From the NCBI GenBank assembly GCA_017854795.1, contig JAFMHB010000003.1:77047-141046 (forward strand): 64,000 nucleotides of DNA, given 5' to 3'. Made by a program: the position numbers and the translations under genes. The notes under the pieces were generated by a model, which saw nothing but the letters and a program-made list of their open reading frames with translations, was not told where the DNA came from and did no database searches. Of this stretch, positions 16,883 to 25,545 are shown piece by piece. The first letter of the stretch is position 1; each line of letters opens with the position of its first letter. Source of the DNA: Candidatus Nanopelagicales bacterium (GTDB lineage Bacteria > Actinomycetota > Actinomycetes > S36-B12).

Positions 16883-18059
16883 TACTTCTAACCATCATCG
16901 GTACGGGACGGAATACCACCAATGCAACACCTAGGAGGGCTAAAGCGGGAACAATGAGGAACGCCCATTGCAATCCAAATCCATCTGCCATTGCACCGAG
17001 CGCGAATGGAGCAATCATGACCGCGATGCCCGCGGCCATCGTGCCGGTGCCGGATGCTCGGTCTGCAAATTGTGGTGCACTGCGAATGGAGCGGCCTATC
17101 GCTAAGGGCCAGTGTAAGCCAACTCCACAACCGGTAATCACTAAGAATAGCAACATAATTCCGACATTTGGGATTGACCAGACTACCAAGAATGCCAAGC
17201 CACTGAGTGTGAAAGCTCCTATCAAAAGTCGCTCTGGATTCACCCGCTCTGCAATGCGACTGCCAACCACCCTGCCAAGCAGTAAACCAATGACGATACC
17301 GACCAAGGCGGCTTGCTCGGCACCGCCATCCAATCCACCGCGCTCTTTCAGGTAATCCGTACTCCACAGTGCTAGGCAATATTCAATACCTGCCGCTGGA
17401 AGCATCGTGAGTGCAGTCCACCAAAACAATTTCGGGAGATCACGCACTTTGCTTGGCAATTCACGTGTATCTCCCCGACCGTCGTACTCGCGCACACTTC
17501 TGCCTCGAAAAATTTCAACAAGGAGAAAGCACAAGGCGACGGTCCACAGTGCTGGGCGCCAGCCCCATCCAATTGCAATTCCTACTCCCGCGACGACGGG
17601 CCCAATAAAACTCGCTACCGCAGCTAATGCGCTCGCCTCAGATAATGCTGCGGGTGCGGCTAAGCCCTGCTGTGCGCTAACAAACGCGCTCACGCCCGAT
17701 ACGGCAAGTGCGCCTCCACATGCCGCGATGAACGTACCAACTAATGTGACTGCAAATGGTAATCCACAAGTTATCATCAAAATGCCGGCTATAACAACGC
17801 ATGACCCGAGCCTCATGCTGCCACCACGACCCAGTTTTCCAGCCACTCGAGCATTGAGCCCGGACATCACCACTAAACCTAGAGCTATGGCAGTTCCATA
17901 GAGGCCTGCAACGGTCAAGGAGATGCCCTGCTCAGCAGTTAATGAAGCACGTGTCGCACCAAATGCGTATACCCAAGCCCCGTAGGCTCCCATCAAAAAG
18001 TAGGTCACCCAAGTTGTTTTCACTCGGGTAGGGCGCAATTCAACTTGTGAATTCTGCAT
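16872..18059 (-). CDS. MFS transporter
   Basis: A 395-residue major facilitator with about 12 hydrophobic segments and a GxLGRGG-type loop after segment 2 (AGKLGRGGSMRLG). It resembles CynX/NNP-like organic anion uptake systems in a general way. TACAGT lies five bases before the ATG, compatible with a leaderless transcript. Its place among the pathway genes suggests uptake of the island's substrate. Specificity not predictable. Confidence 0.82.
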   Translation of the reverse strand: MQNSQVELRPTRVKTTWVTYFLMGAYGAWVYAFGATRASLTAEQGISLTVAGLYGTAIALGLVVMSGLNARVAGKLGRGGSMRLGSCVVIAGILMITCGLPFAVTLVGTFIAACGGALAVSGVSAFVSAQQGLAAPAALSEASALAAVASFIGPVVAGVGIAIGWGWRPALWTVALCFLLVEIFRGRSVREYDGRGDTRELPSKVRDLPKLFWWTALTMLPAAGIEYCLALWSTDYLKERGGLDGGAEQAALVGIVIGLLLGRVVGSRIAERVNPERLLIGAFTLSGLAFLVVWSIPNVGIMLLFLVITGCGVGLHWPLAIGRSIRSAPQFADRASGTGTMAAGIAVMIAPFALGAMADGFGLQWAFLIVPALALLGVALVVFRPVPMMVRSISG

Positions 18060-18137
18060 AATGAACTGTAATCGGTTTTGTTGTGCCGTATCCCTAGTTT
18101 CTCAACTGTTCACTTTGTTCATCAGTTATTTGCGGAA

Positions 18138-19892
18138 TTATTTCTCCCGTGCAACTCTGACCGCGAGAACTTGAAGAGGGAGAACCGGCCGTGCAACAAC
18201 TCGCGAGATGCCAGCATCAAGGGCGGCCTTCATCCCCGCTGGGGTCGACAACAGGGAACCGCGCACGCACTGAGCACCGACCAAGATCGAAGCTAAACCG
18301 GCAAAATCAATAGTGTTACCTTCAATACCCACACCAAACCCGGCTGCATCAAGATCCAATACCCCACCAGGATCTGATTCCACTACGTCGATCGGTGCGT
18401 AATCTTGCGCCCATTTTGCGAATTGGGTCAGCCAAAGGTCGTCAGAGATGCCGGTCTCAATCATGGGCATCTCGCCGAGGTAGACGCGTCCACCTTCACC
18501 GTCAACAGTGAGTAACTTGCCAGCCAAACTTTGCGCCACTCCCTCACCTACGCCGACCACGCTCGGTCTACCCAATGCCCGGGTAACAACGGCCGCATGC
18601 GAGGTTGATCCACCAAGTTCGGTGACAACCGCGACGGCTGCGATCATGCCGTGTACATCGTTCGGGCTTGTATTGGGGCGAACCAAAACTATTGACTCGC
18701 CTTCGGCTGTACGTCGCTCTGCTTCATCCGGATCAATTACACCGATCCCACAGGCGACACCAGGACAGGCGGGCTCACCACTTGCGGTCAGATGTTTTTC
18801 ACTGTGCACCGGATCAAGTTTCGGAAGCAAGACGGTTCGAACTTGCTCAGGTGTAACTCTCGCTACCGCTTCTTCTGCCGTTATCGCACCTTCGCTAGCT
18901 AGATCCACTGCGATTCGGATTGCTGCTTGCGGGGATCGCTTTGCCGATCGGGTTTGAAGTAGGTACAGGCGCCCCTCTTGCACCGTGAACTCGATATCTT
19001 GAACTTCACCATGCTCGCGTTCAAGAATATTGGCCCAAACAAGTAGCTCTTCATGAACATCAGGCATGGCACTTTCCAGCGTCACCATGTCTTGGACTGC
19101 GTGCGTTCCACCCACTACGTCATCACCTTGACCGCCGGGCAACCACTCGCCATAAGGTTTTGGATCACCCGAAAGTGGGTTGCGAGTGAACAGGACGCCG
19201 GTGCCCGATCGATCGCCGAGGTTTCCGAACACCATTGCCTGTACCGTTACGGCGGTGCCGCCAACCTCGTTCATATTCCAGTGTCGGCGATAAGCTTTCG
19301 CCCTTGGCGAGTCCCATGAGTTAAAGACCGCGCAGATTGCGCCACTCAGCTGCTGAAAAGGGTCTCGTGGTATTTCCTCATCTGTATCCGTTAGTACTTC
19401 TGCACGTATTTCCTCAGCACTCATGCCACCGCTATAAGTTTCAAGATCTGCTTTGAGGACAACATCTCCATACTGGTGACAAAAGCGCGCGTGCGTATCA
19501 AGTGCGTACTCGGCATTTCCTGTGAGATTGGCCAAGCCAACTTCAACCCCATCAGTGACTCCGAGGTTCAATACAGTGTCCATCATCCCTGGCATGCTGA
19601 TTGCCGCGCCCGATCGGACAGAGACCAGCAGTGGAGCTTCCGGGTCGCCGAATCGCCTGCCGGTCATAGTTTCGAGGTAGGCGATGCCCTCAAGGACACC
19701 GGTCCAAACTTCATCCTCTAAAACCGCACCACCCTCGTGGTATTTGCTGCACTCACTGACCGGTAAAACGAAAGCCGGAGGAACCCGAAGTCCCAAACTC
19801 AACATGCGACCGATACTCCAGGCCTTGCCACCAATGAGTTCCCGTGGTGGAAGTTGGGTTCCTTCCAGACAAATCACGCGCGATTCGGACAT
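18138..19892 (-). CDS. PPDK/PEP-synthase-like protein without the C-terminal PEP/pyruvate barrel
   Basis: A 584-residue protein related to pyruvate phosphate dikinase. The N-terminal ATP-grasp part covers about 1-340 (GGKAWSIGRMLSLGLRVPPAF, SVRSGAAISMPGMMDTVLNLG, GTGVLFTRNPLSGDP, QDIEFTVQEGRLYLLQTR). A swivel domain follows at about 385-480 with the phosphohistidine motif ELGGSTSHAAVVTRALGRP. Full PPDK is about 870 residues; the PEP/pyruvate TIM barrel is missing and replaced by some 100 unrecognised residues. It can thus form a phosphohistidine from ATP but must pass phosphate to another acceptor, as in phenylphosphate synthase or rifampin phosphotransferase. ATG 19892 is chosen over GTG 19895 because AGGAG is 5 bases ahead. 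It follows the 201-residue gene directly. Confidence 0.82.
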   Translation of the reverse strand: MSESRVICLEGTQLPPRELIGGKAWSIGRMLSLGLRVPPAFVLPVSECSKYHEGGAVLEDEVWTGVLEGIAYLETMTGRRFGDPEAPLLVSVRSGAAISMPGMMDTVLNLGVTDGVEVGLANLTGNAEYALDTHARFCHQYGDVVLKADLETYSGGMSAEEIRAEVLTDTDEEIPRDPFQQLSGAICAVFNSWDSPRAKAYRRHWNMNEVGGTAVTVQAMVFGNLGDRSGTGVLFTRNPLSGDPKPYGEWLPGGQGDDVVGGTHAVQDMVTLESAMPDVHEELLVWANILEREHGEVQDIEFTVQEGRLYLLQTRSAKRSPQAAIRIAVDLASEGAITAEEAVARVTPEQVRTVLLPKLDPVHSEKHLTASGEPACPGVACGIGVIDPDEAERRTAEGESIVLVRPNTSPNDVHGMIAAVAVVTELGGSTSHAAVVTRALGRPSVVGVGEGVAQSLAGKLLTVDGEGGRVYLGEMPMIETGISDDLWLTQFAKWAQDYAPIDVVESDPGGVLDLDAAGFGVGIEGNTIDFAGLASILVGAQCVRGSLLSTPAGMKAALDAGISRVVARPVLPLQVLAVRVAREK

Positions 19893-19894
19893 CA

Positions 19895-20500
19895 CTACTC
19901 CTGACGTGTACGGCCGAGCATGCGGAGAAGATCCTCATGCAACTCGAACCAAACGGTGTGGTAACTATCGATACGGACGCCACTAACCCAATCAATTTCC
20001 CCTGCAAGCACTCGGTCGTAGGCTGATTCAAGTCGTTCGAGATACCTCGTCAATCGAGGCTGGGCCTCTGCGCAGCGACCGACTACTCGCTCGGCTCGCT
20101 CGTGAAGGTCGCCAAGTCGGTCGATAATCCCATTGTCATAATCCTTATCTTCATGATCATTGGGGATCCGAGTTGAACCCGTCGGCACGGTCTGCCAATC
20201 GGTAAACAGGGCCAGCAGTCCGGTGTTCACTTTTTCAAACCGTTCATAAGCAGCGGTTAAGGCGCCGTCCTCACGGGCCGCCGCGAAGACAATCGGGTAT
20301 TGGGCTGCAAGCATGGTTTGGCCATCAGGGGCAACCATGTACGTTCCTCGAGCACCAGCGACTAAACCTTTACCTGCAGCGGCCTCTAGCGCGGCGGTCA
20401 CTTCTTCTTCATTGAGCCCCAGCAGATCCGCAACAGCCGCCGGCCCCGCCGCCTTGCGAACTGCCAATCCGTGAACTGCTAAAAATTCGATGTCGGTCAT
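19895..20500 (-). CDS. 201-residue winged-helix-like partner of the PPDK-like protein
   Basis: The track ORF starts at 20620. ATG 20500 is preferred, with GAAGGA 7 bases ahead, and the product starts MTDIEFLAVHGLAVRKAAG. The first 60 residues look like a winged helix-turn-helix (VADLLGLNEEEVTAALEAAAGKGLVA followed by GTYMVA). The rest is helical, including ERFEKVNTGLLALFTDWQT and a C-terminal WFELHEDLLRMLGR. I do not recognise a named family. Its stop abuts the start of the PPDK-like gene, so the proteins are made together and likely interact. It may be an accessory or regulatory subunit rather than a free repressor. Confidence 0.6.
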   Translation of the reverse strand: MTDIEFLAVHGLAVRKAAGPAAVADLLGLNEEEVTAALEAAAGKGLVAGARGTYMVAPDGQTMLAAQYPIVFAAAREDGALTAAYERFEKVNTGLLALFTDWQTVPTGSTRIPNDHEDKDYDNGIIDRLGDLHERAERVVGRCAEAQPRLTRYLERLESAYDRVLAGEIDWVSGVRIDSYHTVWFELHEDLLRMLGRTRQE

Positions 20501-20693
20501 ATTGCCGTCCTTCAAGAGATTCGATTCCGATTCAGTTTTACACATTAAGTTGAAGTGCATCATTGTGTTATGAACTCGTCCAGGAAATCGGAAAATCAGT
20601 GTGTTATTCCACACACCCATTCGATAATGGGATTCTCGTATTTCTCGATCGCTCTTGTGGCAAGAACATAATTTTTTATTCTATTGCGTTAAA

Positions 20694-20709
20694 ACTAACG
20701 TATGTTAGT
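20694..20709. promoter_or_regulatory. Palindrome ACTAACGTATGTTAGT upstream of the acyl-CoA dehydrogenase
   Basis: A perfect 6-4-6 inverted repeat 54 bases before the acyl-CoA dehydrogenase start, partly repeated directly 15 bases later (CGTATGTT at 20714-20721). Size and symmetry fit a TetR- or LysR-type operator. No such regulator gene is in the window, so the binding protein is unknown. It lies in the 262-base gap 20501-20762, the window's largest, where I saw nothing else definite. Confidence 0.5.
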
Positions 20710-20762
20710 CTAGCGTATGTTTTGAAGGTTTACCGTCATTGCTCTCGAAAGGACAATCGTTA

Positions 20763-21908
20763 ATGAAGCGCACCATTTTCAACGAGGACCACAATGCCTT
20801 TCGAAAAAGTTCTCGGGCATTCGTCGAGCGAACCCTTGAGCCCGGTTACGGATCATTTGTTGATAACAAGGAGATCTCGAGAGAAGTTTGGATTGAAGCC
20901 GGACGCAATGAACTCTTAGGCCTCGATGTTCCGGAAGAGTTTGGTGGTGTCGATGCTGGGGACTACCGTTTCAATGCGGTACTAGGAGAAGAACTCGCTC
21001 GTGCCTCGATGGCATTCAACTCATGCTTCCAGATGCACTTCGATGTGACACTTCCTTACATCGTTAAGTACGGGACTACCGAGCAGAAACAACGCTGGTT
21101 GCCAGGAGCGTGTTCGGGAGAGATTCTTACTACGGTGGCAATGACTGAGCCCTCCGGTGGGTCTGATCTTGCCGCCCTTCGCTCAAGCGCAGTGCAATCC
21201 GGTACAGACTGGATAATCAATGGCTCCAAGACTTTCATTACAAACGGCTACACGGCCGACTTGGTTGTTGTTGCAGTCAAAACCAGTCCCGACAAGGGCG
21301 CAAAAGGGATCACCTTATTTGCGGTAGAGGATGGGATGCCTGGTTTCGAGCGCGGACGAAAACTTGACAAGGTCGGGCAGCCGGAAGCCAATACTGCTGA
21401 ACTGTTTTTCCAAGATGTACGAGTCCCTGCCGAAAACATCATCGGTGAAGTAGATCGTGGATTCATTCAGATGATGGAGCAACTGCCGCAAGAGCGAATT
21501 GGTGCGGCCGTAGGTAACCTCGCCCATGTTGCCGCGATCCTTGATGAGACCCTCGAGTACGCCAAAGAGCGTCAGGCTTTCGGCCAGTCAATTGGCTCTT
21601 TCCAACACAATAAGTTCTTGCTGGCTGAGCTGTACACCCGAATTGAAGTGAGTCAGGTGTATGTCGACGCTTGTGTATTGGCCCACTCGGAGGGAGAGCT
21701 CTCTGCGGTTGACGCCGCCAAAGTGAAGTACTGGACAGCAGATGTCCAAAATGATGTGCTCGATGCTTGTGTACAGCTCTACGGTGGTTACGGCTACATG
21801 CGCGAATATCGGGTGGCTCAAGCCTGGATGGATGCCCGGGTAACCAAGATCTGGGGAGGCACTAATGAAATCATGAAGGAAATAATTGGGCGAGATTTAG
21901 GCCTCTAA
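20763..21908 (+). CDS. Acyl-CoA dehydrogenase
   Basis: A 381-residue flavin-dependent acyl-CoA dehydrogenase. The signature AMTEPSGGSDLAALRSSA, the LPQERIG segment, the FAD-contacting region with YGGYGYMREY, and the terminal WGGTNEIMKEIIGRDL fit the long/medium-chain FadE group. The start is ATG 20763, with GAAAGGA about 9 bases upstream; the track start 20739 is too far. It introduces an alpha,beta double bond into an acyl-CoA, presumably in the lower part of this pathway. Downstream, 49 bases on, is a FabG-like SDR, probably co-transcribed. Confidence 0.9.
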   Translation: MKRTIFNEDHNAFRKSSRAFVERTLEPGYGSFVDNKEISREVWIEAGRNELLGLDVPEEFGGVDAGDYRFNAVLGEELARASMAFNSCFQMHFDVTLPYIVKYGTTEQKQRWLPGACSGEILTTVAMTEPSGGSDLAALRSSAVQSGTDWIINGSKTFITNGYTADLVVVAVKTSPDKGAKGITLFAVEDGMPGFERGRKLDKVGQPEANTAELFFQDVRVPAENIIGEVDRGFIQMMEQLPQERIGAAVGNLAHVAAILDETLEYAKERQAFGQSIGSFQHNKFLLAELYTRIEVSQVYVDACVLAHSEGELSAVDAAKVKYWTADVQNDVLDACVQLYGGYGYMREYRVAQAWMDARVTKIWGGTNEIMKEIIGRDLGL

Positions 21909-21957
21909 CGCTAGTAAGCAACCACACAATTTCATTCAAACTCAACCAAGGAATCCC

Positions 21958-22695
21958 ATGCCAAACTTGACTTTTAACTTCACGCAACAAACAGTGATAG
22001 TTACCGGGGCCGCACGCGGCGTCGGGCTTGAACTCGCTCGATTCTTTGCTGAGGCCGGTGCCGATGTTGTGGCCGTCGACTTCGATGGTGATGTCCTAGC
22101 AAGTGCGGTAGCCGATTTCAACGCCTTTGCTATCCAGGCCGATGTCAGCAACACCGTTGACGTCCAGCGCGTTGTTGACGCCACTGTCAATAAATTTGGT
22201 CAAATAGATGTTTTGGTCAACAACGCCGGAATTCTCCGGGATGGTGTTCTGTGGAAGATGACCGATGAGGATTGGGATGCAGTCTTGGCAGTTCATGCTG
22301 GTGGCACTTTCAAGTTCACACGTGCTTGTGTCCCACATTTTCGCGCCCGATCCTACGGACGAATCATCAACGTCACCTCCTACACCGGATTGCGTGGCAA
22401 CACCGGACAGGCCAACTACGCCACCGCGAAGGCTGGGATCATTGGATTTACAAAAACTGCCGCAAAAGAACTGGCACGTTTCGGGATTTCTGTCAATGCG
22501 ATCTCACCGAACGCGGAGACGCGCATGGTTGCAGCGATTCCGCCAGAAAAATTAGCTGAACTCGCAGCGACAATTCCCATGGGTCGTTTTGCACAACCGT
22601 CAGAAATGTGTGCAGCCGTGGGTTTCCTGGCGTCAGACGTCTCGGGTTACATTACAGGCGTGGTTTTACCTGTTGATGGTGGAATTTCAATGTAA
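21958..22695 (+). CDS. FabG-like SDR oxidoreductase
   Basis: A 245-residue SDR resembling 3-oxoacyl reductases or 3-hydroxyacyl-CoA dehydrogenases. Visible are TGAARGVG, VNNAGILRD, the serine in NVTSYTGLRG, YATAK and a terminal VLPVDGGISM. The motif around VTSYTGLRGNTGQANYATAKAG resembles multifunctional beta-oxidation protein dehydrogenase domains. Downstream of the acyl-CoA dehydrogenase it could oxidise a 3-hydroxyacyl-CoA to the ketone for thiolysis. No separate enoyl-CoA hydratase is found in the window. Confidence 0.87.
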   Translation: MPNLTFNFTQQTVIVTGAARGVGLELARFFAEAGADVVAVDFDGDVLASAVADFNAFAIQADVSNTVDVQRVVDATVNKFGQIDVLVNNAGILRDGVLWKMTDEDWDAVLAVHAGGTFKFTRACVPHFRARSYGRIINVTSYTGLRGNTGQANYATAKAGIIGFTKTAAKELARFGISVNAISPNAETRMVAAIPPEKLAELAATIPMGRFAQPSEMCAAVGFLASDVSGYITGVVLPVDGGISM

Positions 22696-22701
22696 GTGTG
22701 G

Positions 22702-23445
22702 TCAGTCTGAAATAAGAACTTGCCGTAAAACTTCAAGGGTGTCTTTGGAAACCCCGATGGATTGCAGATATTTATCTCCCGACCCATACTCGCTATAGAG
22801 TCCATCGAGGAAACCGCTCATGGTCTCCGGGGCAGAGTCTTGAACCCCCGTCGGTTGTTTATCTAGGTACTTGCCGTAACTCTTGAGGCGCAGTAACCGA
22901 GCGTGCACGAGCGGATAAGTTTCACGGGATCGCACATAATCAGCAACAATGGCTTCACGCTGAACATTGATTGCATCCAGGATCACCGCAACTACAACGC
23001 CAGTTCGATCCTTGCCAGCCGCGCAATGAACGACTGCGGGAAGACCCTCGCTCGCGAGCACTTCAGCGATAGTTCCGAAGGAATCGCTACTCACTGTGAG
23101 AAACCCTAAATAGTGCGGCACCAACATTTCTGGGGTGATCAACGGGACGGCTGTTCCAGGAACACTGGGATCCACACTGATCAGAGGTACGTTCACATGC
23201 CGGACTTCGCTGTGATTTTCCAGAGAGCCGCGACCCTCACGGACGACCTCCCCCTCAAGCCGGAGGTCGATCACGGTTCGAAGACCGACTTCATTCGCCA
23301 ACCGATGGGCATCGGAATTATCAATTTCCTGCAAGGTGTCACTGCGAAAGATGCGGCCTGCTCTCACCCGACTACCTCGTGTTGTTGGCAGCCCGCCAAG
23401 ATCGCGCCAGTTGTATGCCTGTTGGGGTGTCCATGACGTATCCAT
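22702..23445 (-). CDS. Tyrosine-phosphatase-like protein (CX5R)
   Basis: A 247-residue protein of the bacterial tyrosine/lipid phosphatase group (Y_phosphatase3-like). The P-loop is HCAAGKDRTG, the N-terminal NWRDLGGLPT and RSDTLQEI segments are typical, and the general-acid region is less clear. The track ORF begins at 23808; ATG 23445 fits family length and has GGAG 3 bases before it. It converges with the FabG-like SDR and diverges from a thiolase across an operator-like palindrome. A phosphatase beside PEP-synthase-like phosphotransferases could act on a phosphorylated intermediate, but protein phosphatase activity is equally possible. Confidence 0.82.
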   Translation of the reverse strand: MDTSWTPQQAYNWRDLGGLPTTRGSRVRAGRIFRSDTLQEIDNSDAHRLANEVGLRTVIDLRLEGEVVREGRGSLENHSEVRHVNVPLISVDPSVPGTAVPLITPEMLVPHYLGFLTVSSDSFGTIAEVLASEGLPAVVHCAAGKDRTGVVVAVILDAINVQREAIVADYVRSRETYPLVHARLLRLKSYGKYLDKQPTGVQDSAPETMSGFLDGLYSEYGSGDKYLQSIGVSKDTLEVLRQVLISD

Positions 23446-23457
23446 CTTCTCCAGTAT

Positions 23458-23468
23458 ACATCTGATGT
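23458..23468. promoter_or_regulatory. Palindrome ACATCTGATGT between the phosphatase and thiolase genes
   Basis: A perfect 5-1-5 inverted repeat identical to the core of the 13560-13572 palindrome. It lies 13 bases before the phosphatase start and about 135 bases before the thiolase start, so it could control both. Candidate binding site of the island's GntR protein (inference). Confidence 0.5.
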
Positions 23469-23602
23469 TTCTATGCGTTGGATTCCACAACCGACTAGAC
23501 TCAAACAAGATTAACCCTAAAATTTGCCCCGAAGGTCCTACGGCTGAAAACTTCTGTCTGTGGCTTTCGCAGGCCCTTTCCACATCATGAGGAGAAAACA
23601 TT

Positions 23603-24757
23603 ATGCGTGACGCAGTCATCGTCGGAGCTGTTCGCAGTCCCATTGGAGTTGGCAAGCCCGAGAAGGGGTCACTGAGTGGCATCAACCCGGTTGACCTCTC
23701 TGCAATGGTGCTTGAAGGACTGATGGCACGCACGGGAGTGGACCCCGCTTTGGTCGACGACGTCATTTGGGGATGTGTCTCCCAAGTTGGCGAACAATCA
23801 TTTAACATCGGTCGAAACGCGGCGCTTGCTGCCGGTTTCCCCGAGTCAGTACCGGGCGTGACCGTGGATCGCCAGTGTGGATCGAGTCAGCAGGCAGCAC
23901 ACTTCGCAGCTGCAGGAGTTATTGCCGGCCAGTACGACATGGTGATCGCCGGTGGCGTTGAGTCAATGTCCCGAGTCCCCATGTTTTCAAACACGGTGGG
24001 TGGCGACGGTCCTTTCGGGCCGCGCATGTTGGATCGCTACGAAAACAATCTCGTCCCACAGGGAATCAGCGCCGAGATGATCGCCACTAAGTGGGGTCTT
24101 TCGCGAACTGACCTTGACGAACTCGCGGTGGCTTCCCATGCGCGCGCAACAGCAGCCACTGAATCTGGAATCTTTGGTGAAGAGATCATCCCAATAACCA
24201 CCGCGGCCGGAATTGTTTCAACTGACCAAGGAATCCGTCCCGGTACTAGCTTGGAGGGACTCGCCGCGCTAAAGACCCCGTTCCAAGAAGGTGGAGTTGT
24301 CACTGCAGGTAACGCCTCCCAAATATCCGACGGTGCAGCAGCCCTACTCATCACAACATCTGAGCGAGCTGCCGAATTGGGACTCACACCACTAGCCCGA
24401 TTCCACACCTTCGCACTTGCCGGAGTAGATCCGGTAATTATGCTGACGGGTCCCATTCCGGCAACCCAAAAAGTTCTACAACGTAGCGGCCTGTCCATCT
24501 CAGACATTGGTGCCTTCGAAGTTAACGAGGCTTTTGCTTCCGTGCTGGGAGCCTGGCTAAAAGAGACGGGGGCTTCACACGAGTTGACCAACATCAATGG
24601 AGGCGCCATGGCACTTGGTCACCCACTCGGTGCTTCCGGGGCGCGGGTAATGACCACGCTCGTGCACCAGATGCGCCGAAGCGGAGCTCGTTATGGACTG
24701 CAATCAATCTGTGAGGGTGGCGGCATGGCGAATGCCACAATCCTCGAGCTTCTGTAG
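23603..24757 (+). CDS. Thiolase (acetyl-CoA acetyltransferase family)
   Basis: A 384-residue classical thiolase similar to actinobacterial steroid and fatty-acid degradation thiolases. All catalytic elements are present: DRQCGSSQQA (nucleophile Cys), GGAMALGHPLGASG (His) and SICEGGGMANATI (second Cys). GAGGAG lies 9 bases before the ATG. It is followed 11 bases later by CoA transferase genes, a typical thiolase plus CoA-transferase arrangement for acetoacetate or other 3-oxoacid breakdown. It is clearly related to the thiolase at 618. Confidence 0.92.
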   Translation: MRDAVIVGAVRSPIGVGKPEKGSLSGINPVDLSAMVLEGLMARTGVDPALVDDVIWGCVSQVGEQSFNIGRNAALAAGFPESVPGVTVDRQCGSSQQAAHFAAAGVIAGQYDMVIAGGVESMSRVPMFSNTVGGDGPFGPRMLDRYENNLVPQGISAEMIATKWGLSRTDLDELAVASHARATAATESGIFGEEIIPITTAAGIVSTDQGIRPGTSLEGLAALKTPFQEGGVVTAGNASQISDGAAALLITTSERAAELGLTPLARFHTFALAGVDPVIMLTGPIPATQKVLQRSGLSISDIGAFEVNEAFASVLGAWLKETGASHELTNINGGAMALGHPLGASGARVMTTLVHQMRRSGARYGLQSICEGGGMANATILELL

Positions 24758-24768
24758 GGGTGTCCAAG

Positions 24769-25545
24769 ATGACCAACAAGGTCTACGCCAGTGCTGCCGA
24801 GGCACTCTCCGATATCAGCAACGGCGCAACTATTGCTGTTGGAGGCTTTGGCCTGTGTGGCATTCCCAGTGTGCTTATCAATGCGCTTCTACAGTTAGCA
24901 CCAAAAGACTTGCAGGTGGTGAGCAACAACTGTGGCATTGATGATTGGGGGCTCGGCCTACTACTTCGAGCTGGCCTTATCTCGCGAATGACTTCTTCTT
25001 ATGTTGGGGAAAACAAAGAGTTCGAGCGTCAATACCTTTCCGGTGAGCTCGAGGTCGAACTCGTACCGCAAGGAACCCTCGCCGAACGTTTGCGGGCCGG
25101 TGGCGCCGGGATTCCGGCCTTCTACACGCCAGCGGGTGTCGGAACTTTAGTCGCTGAAGGCGGAATGCCACTGCGTTACAACTCAGATGGCTCAGTGGCA
25201 ATTGAGTCCGCACCCAAAGTTGTCGGAACATTCGACCTCGAGGGCGTACCCAACGAGTACGTTCTTGAACACGGCATTCGCACCGACTTCTCCCTAGTTC
25301 GAGCAAGTATTGGTGACACCGCAGGCAACTTGGTTTTCCACCGAAGTACCAGAAATTTTAACTCGCTGGCTGCAGCGGCGGGGCGAATCACAATCGCCGA
25401 GGTAGAGGATCTTGTGGAGCCGGGGCAGATCGACCCCGAACTCGTCCACACGCCAGGAATCTTTGTTCAGCGCATCGTTCCGCTCAATGCGGAACAGGCT
25501 GCCGACAAGCGAATCGAACGTCGCACACTGAGGAGTACCCCATGA
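24769..25545 (+). CDS. 3-oxoacid CoA-transferase-type subunit A
   Basis: A 258-residue family-I CoA transferase alpha subunit. It shows [17 protein letters not shown] at the N-terminus, the [15 protein letters not shown] segment and the FYTPAGVGT loop. ATG 24769 is preferred (AGGGG 8 bases ahead) over GTG 24760. The stop overlaps the beta subunit start by ATGA. With the beta subunit it would move CoA between succinyl-CoA (or similar) and a 3-oxoacid such as acetoacetate. The exact acid pair is not readable; the fit with the decarboxylase and thiolase genes makes a 3-oxoacid likely. Confidence 0.88.
   Translation: MTNKVYASAAEALSDISNGATIAVGGFGLCGIPSVLINALLQLAPKDLQVVSNNCGIDDWGLGLLLRAGLISRMTSSYVGENKEFERQYLSGELEVELVPQGTLAERLRAGGAGIPAFYTPAGVGTLVAEGGMPLRYNSDGSVAIESAPKVVGTFDLEGVPNEYVLEHGIRTDFSLVRASIGDTAGNLVFHRSTRNFNSLAAAAGRITIAEVEDLVEPGQIDPELVHTPGIFVQRIVPLNAEQAADKRIERRTLRSTP

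Noticed and set aside
20598-20625. GTGTG...CACAC inverted repeat upstream of the 201-residue gene
   Set aside because: Only a 5-bp stem, no second copy and no clear promoter context.
23446-23808. N-terminal extension of the phosphatase track ORF
   Set aside because: It covers the thiolase start and the divergent promoter; the phosphatase family begins at about ATG 23445 with its own GGAG.
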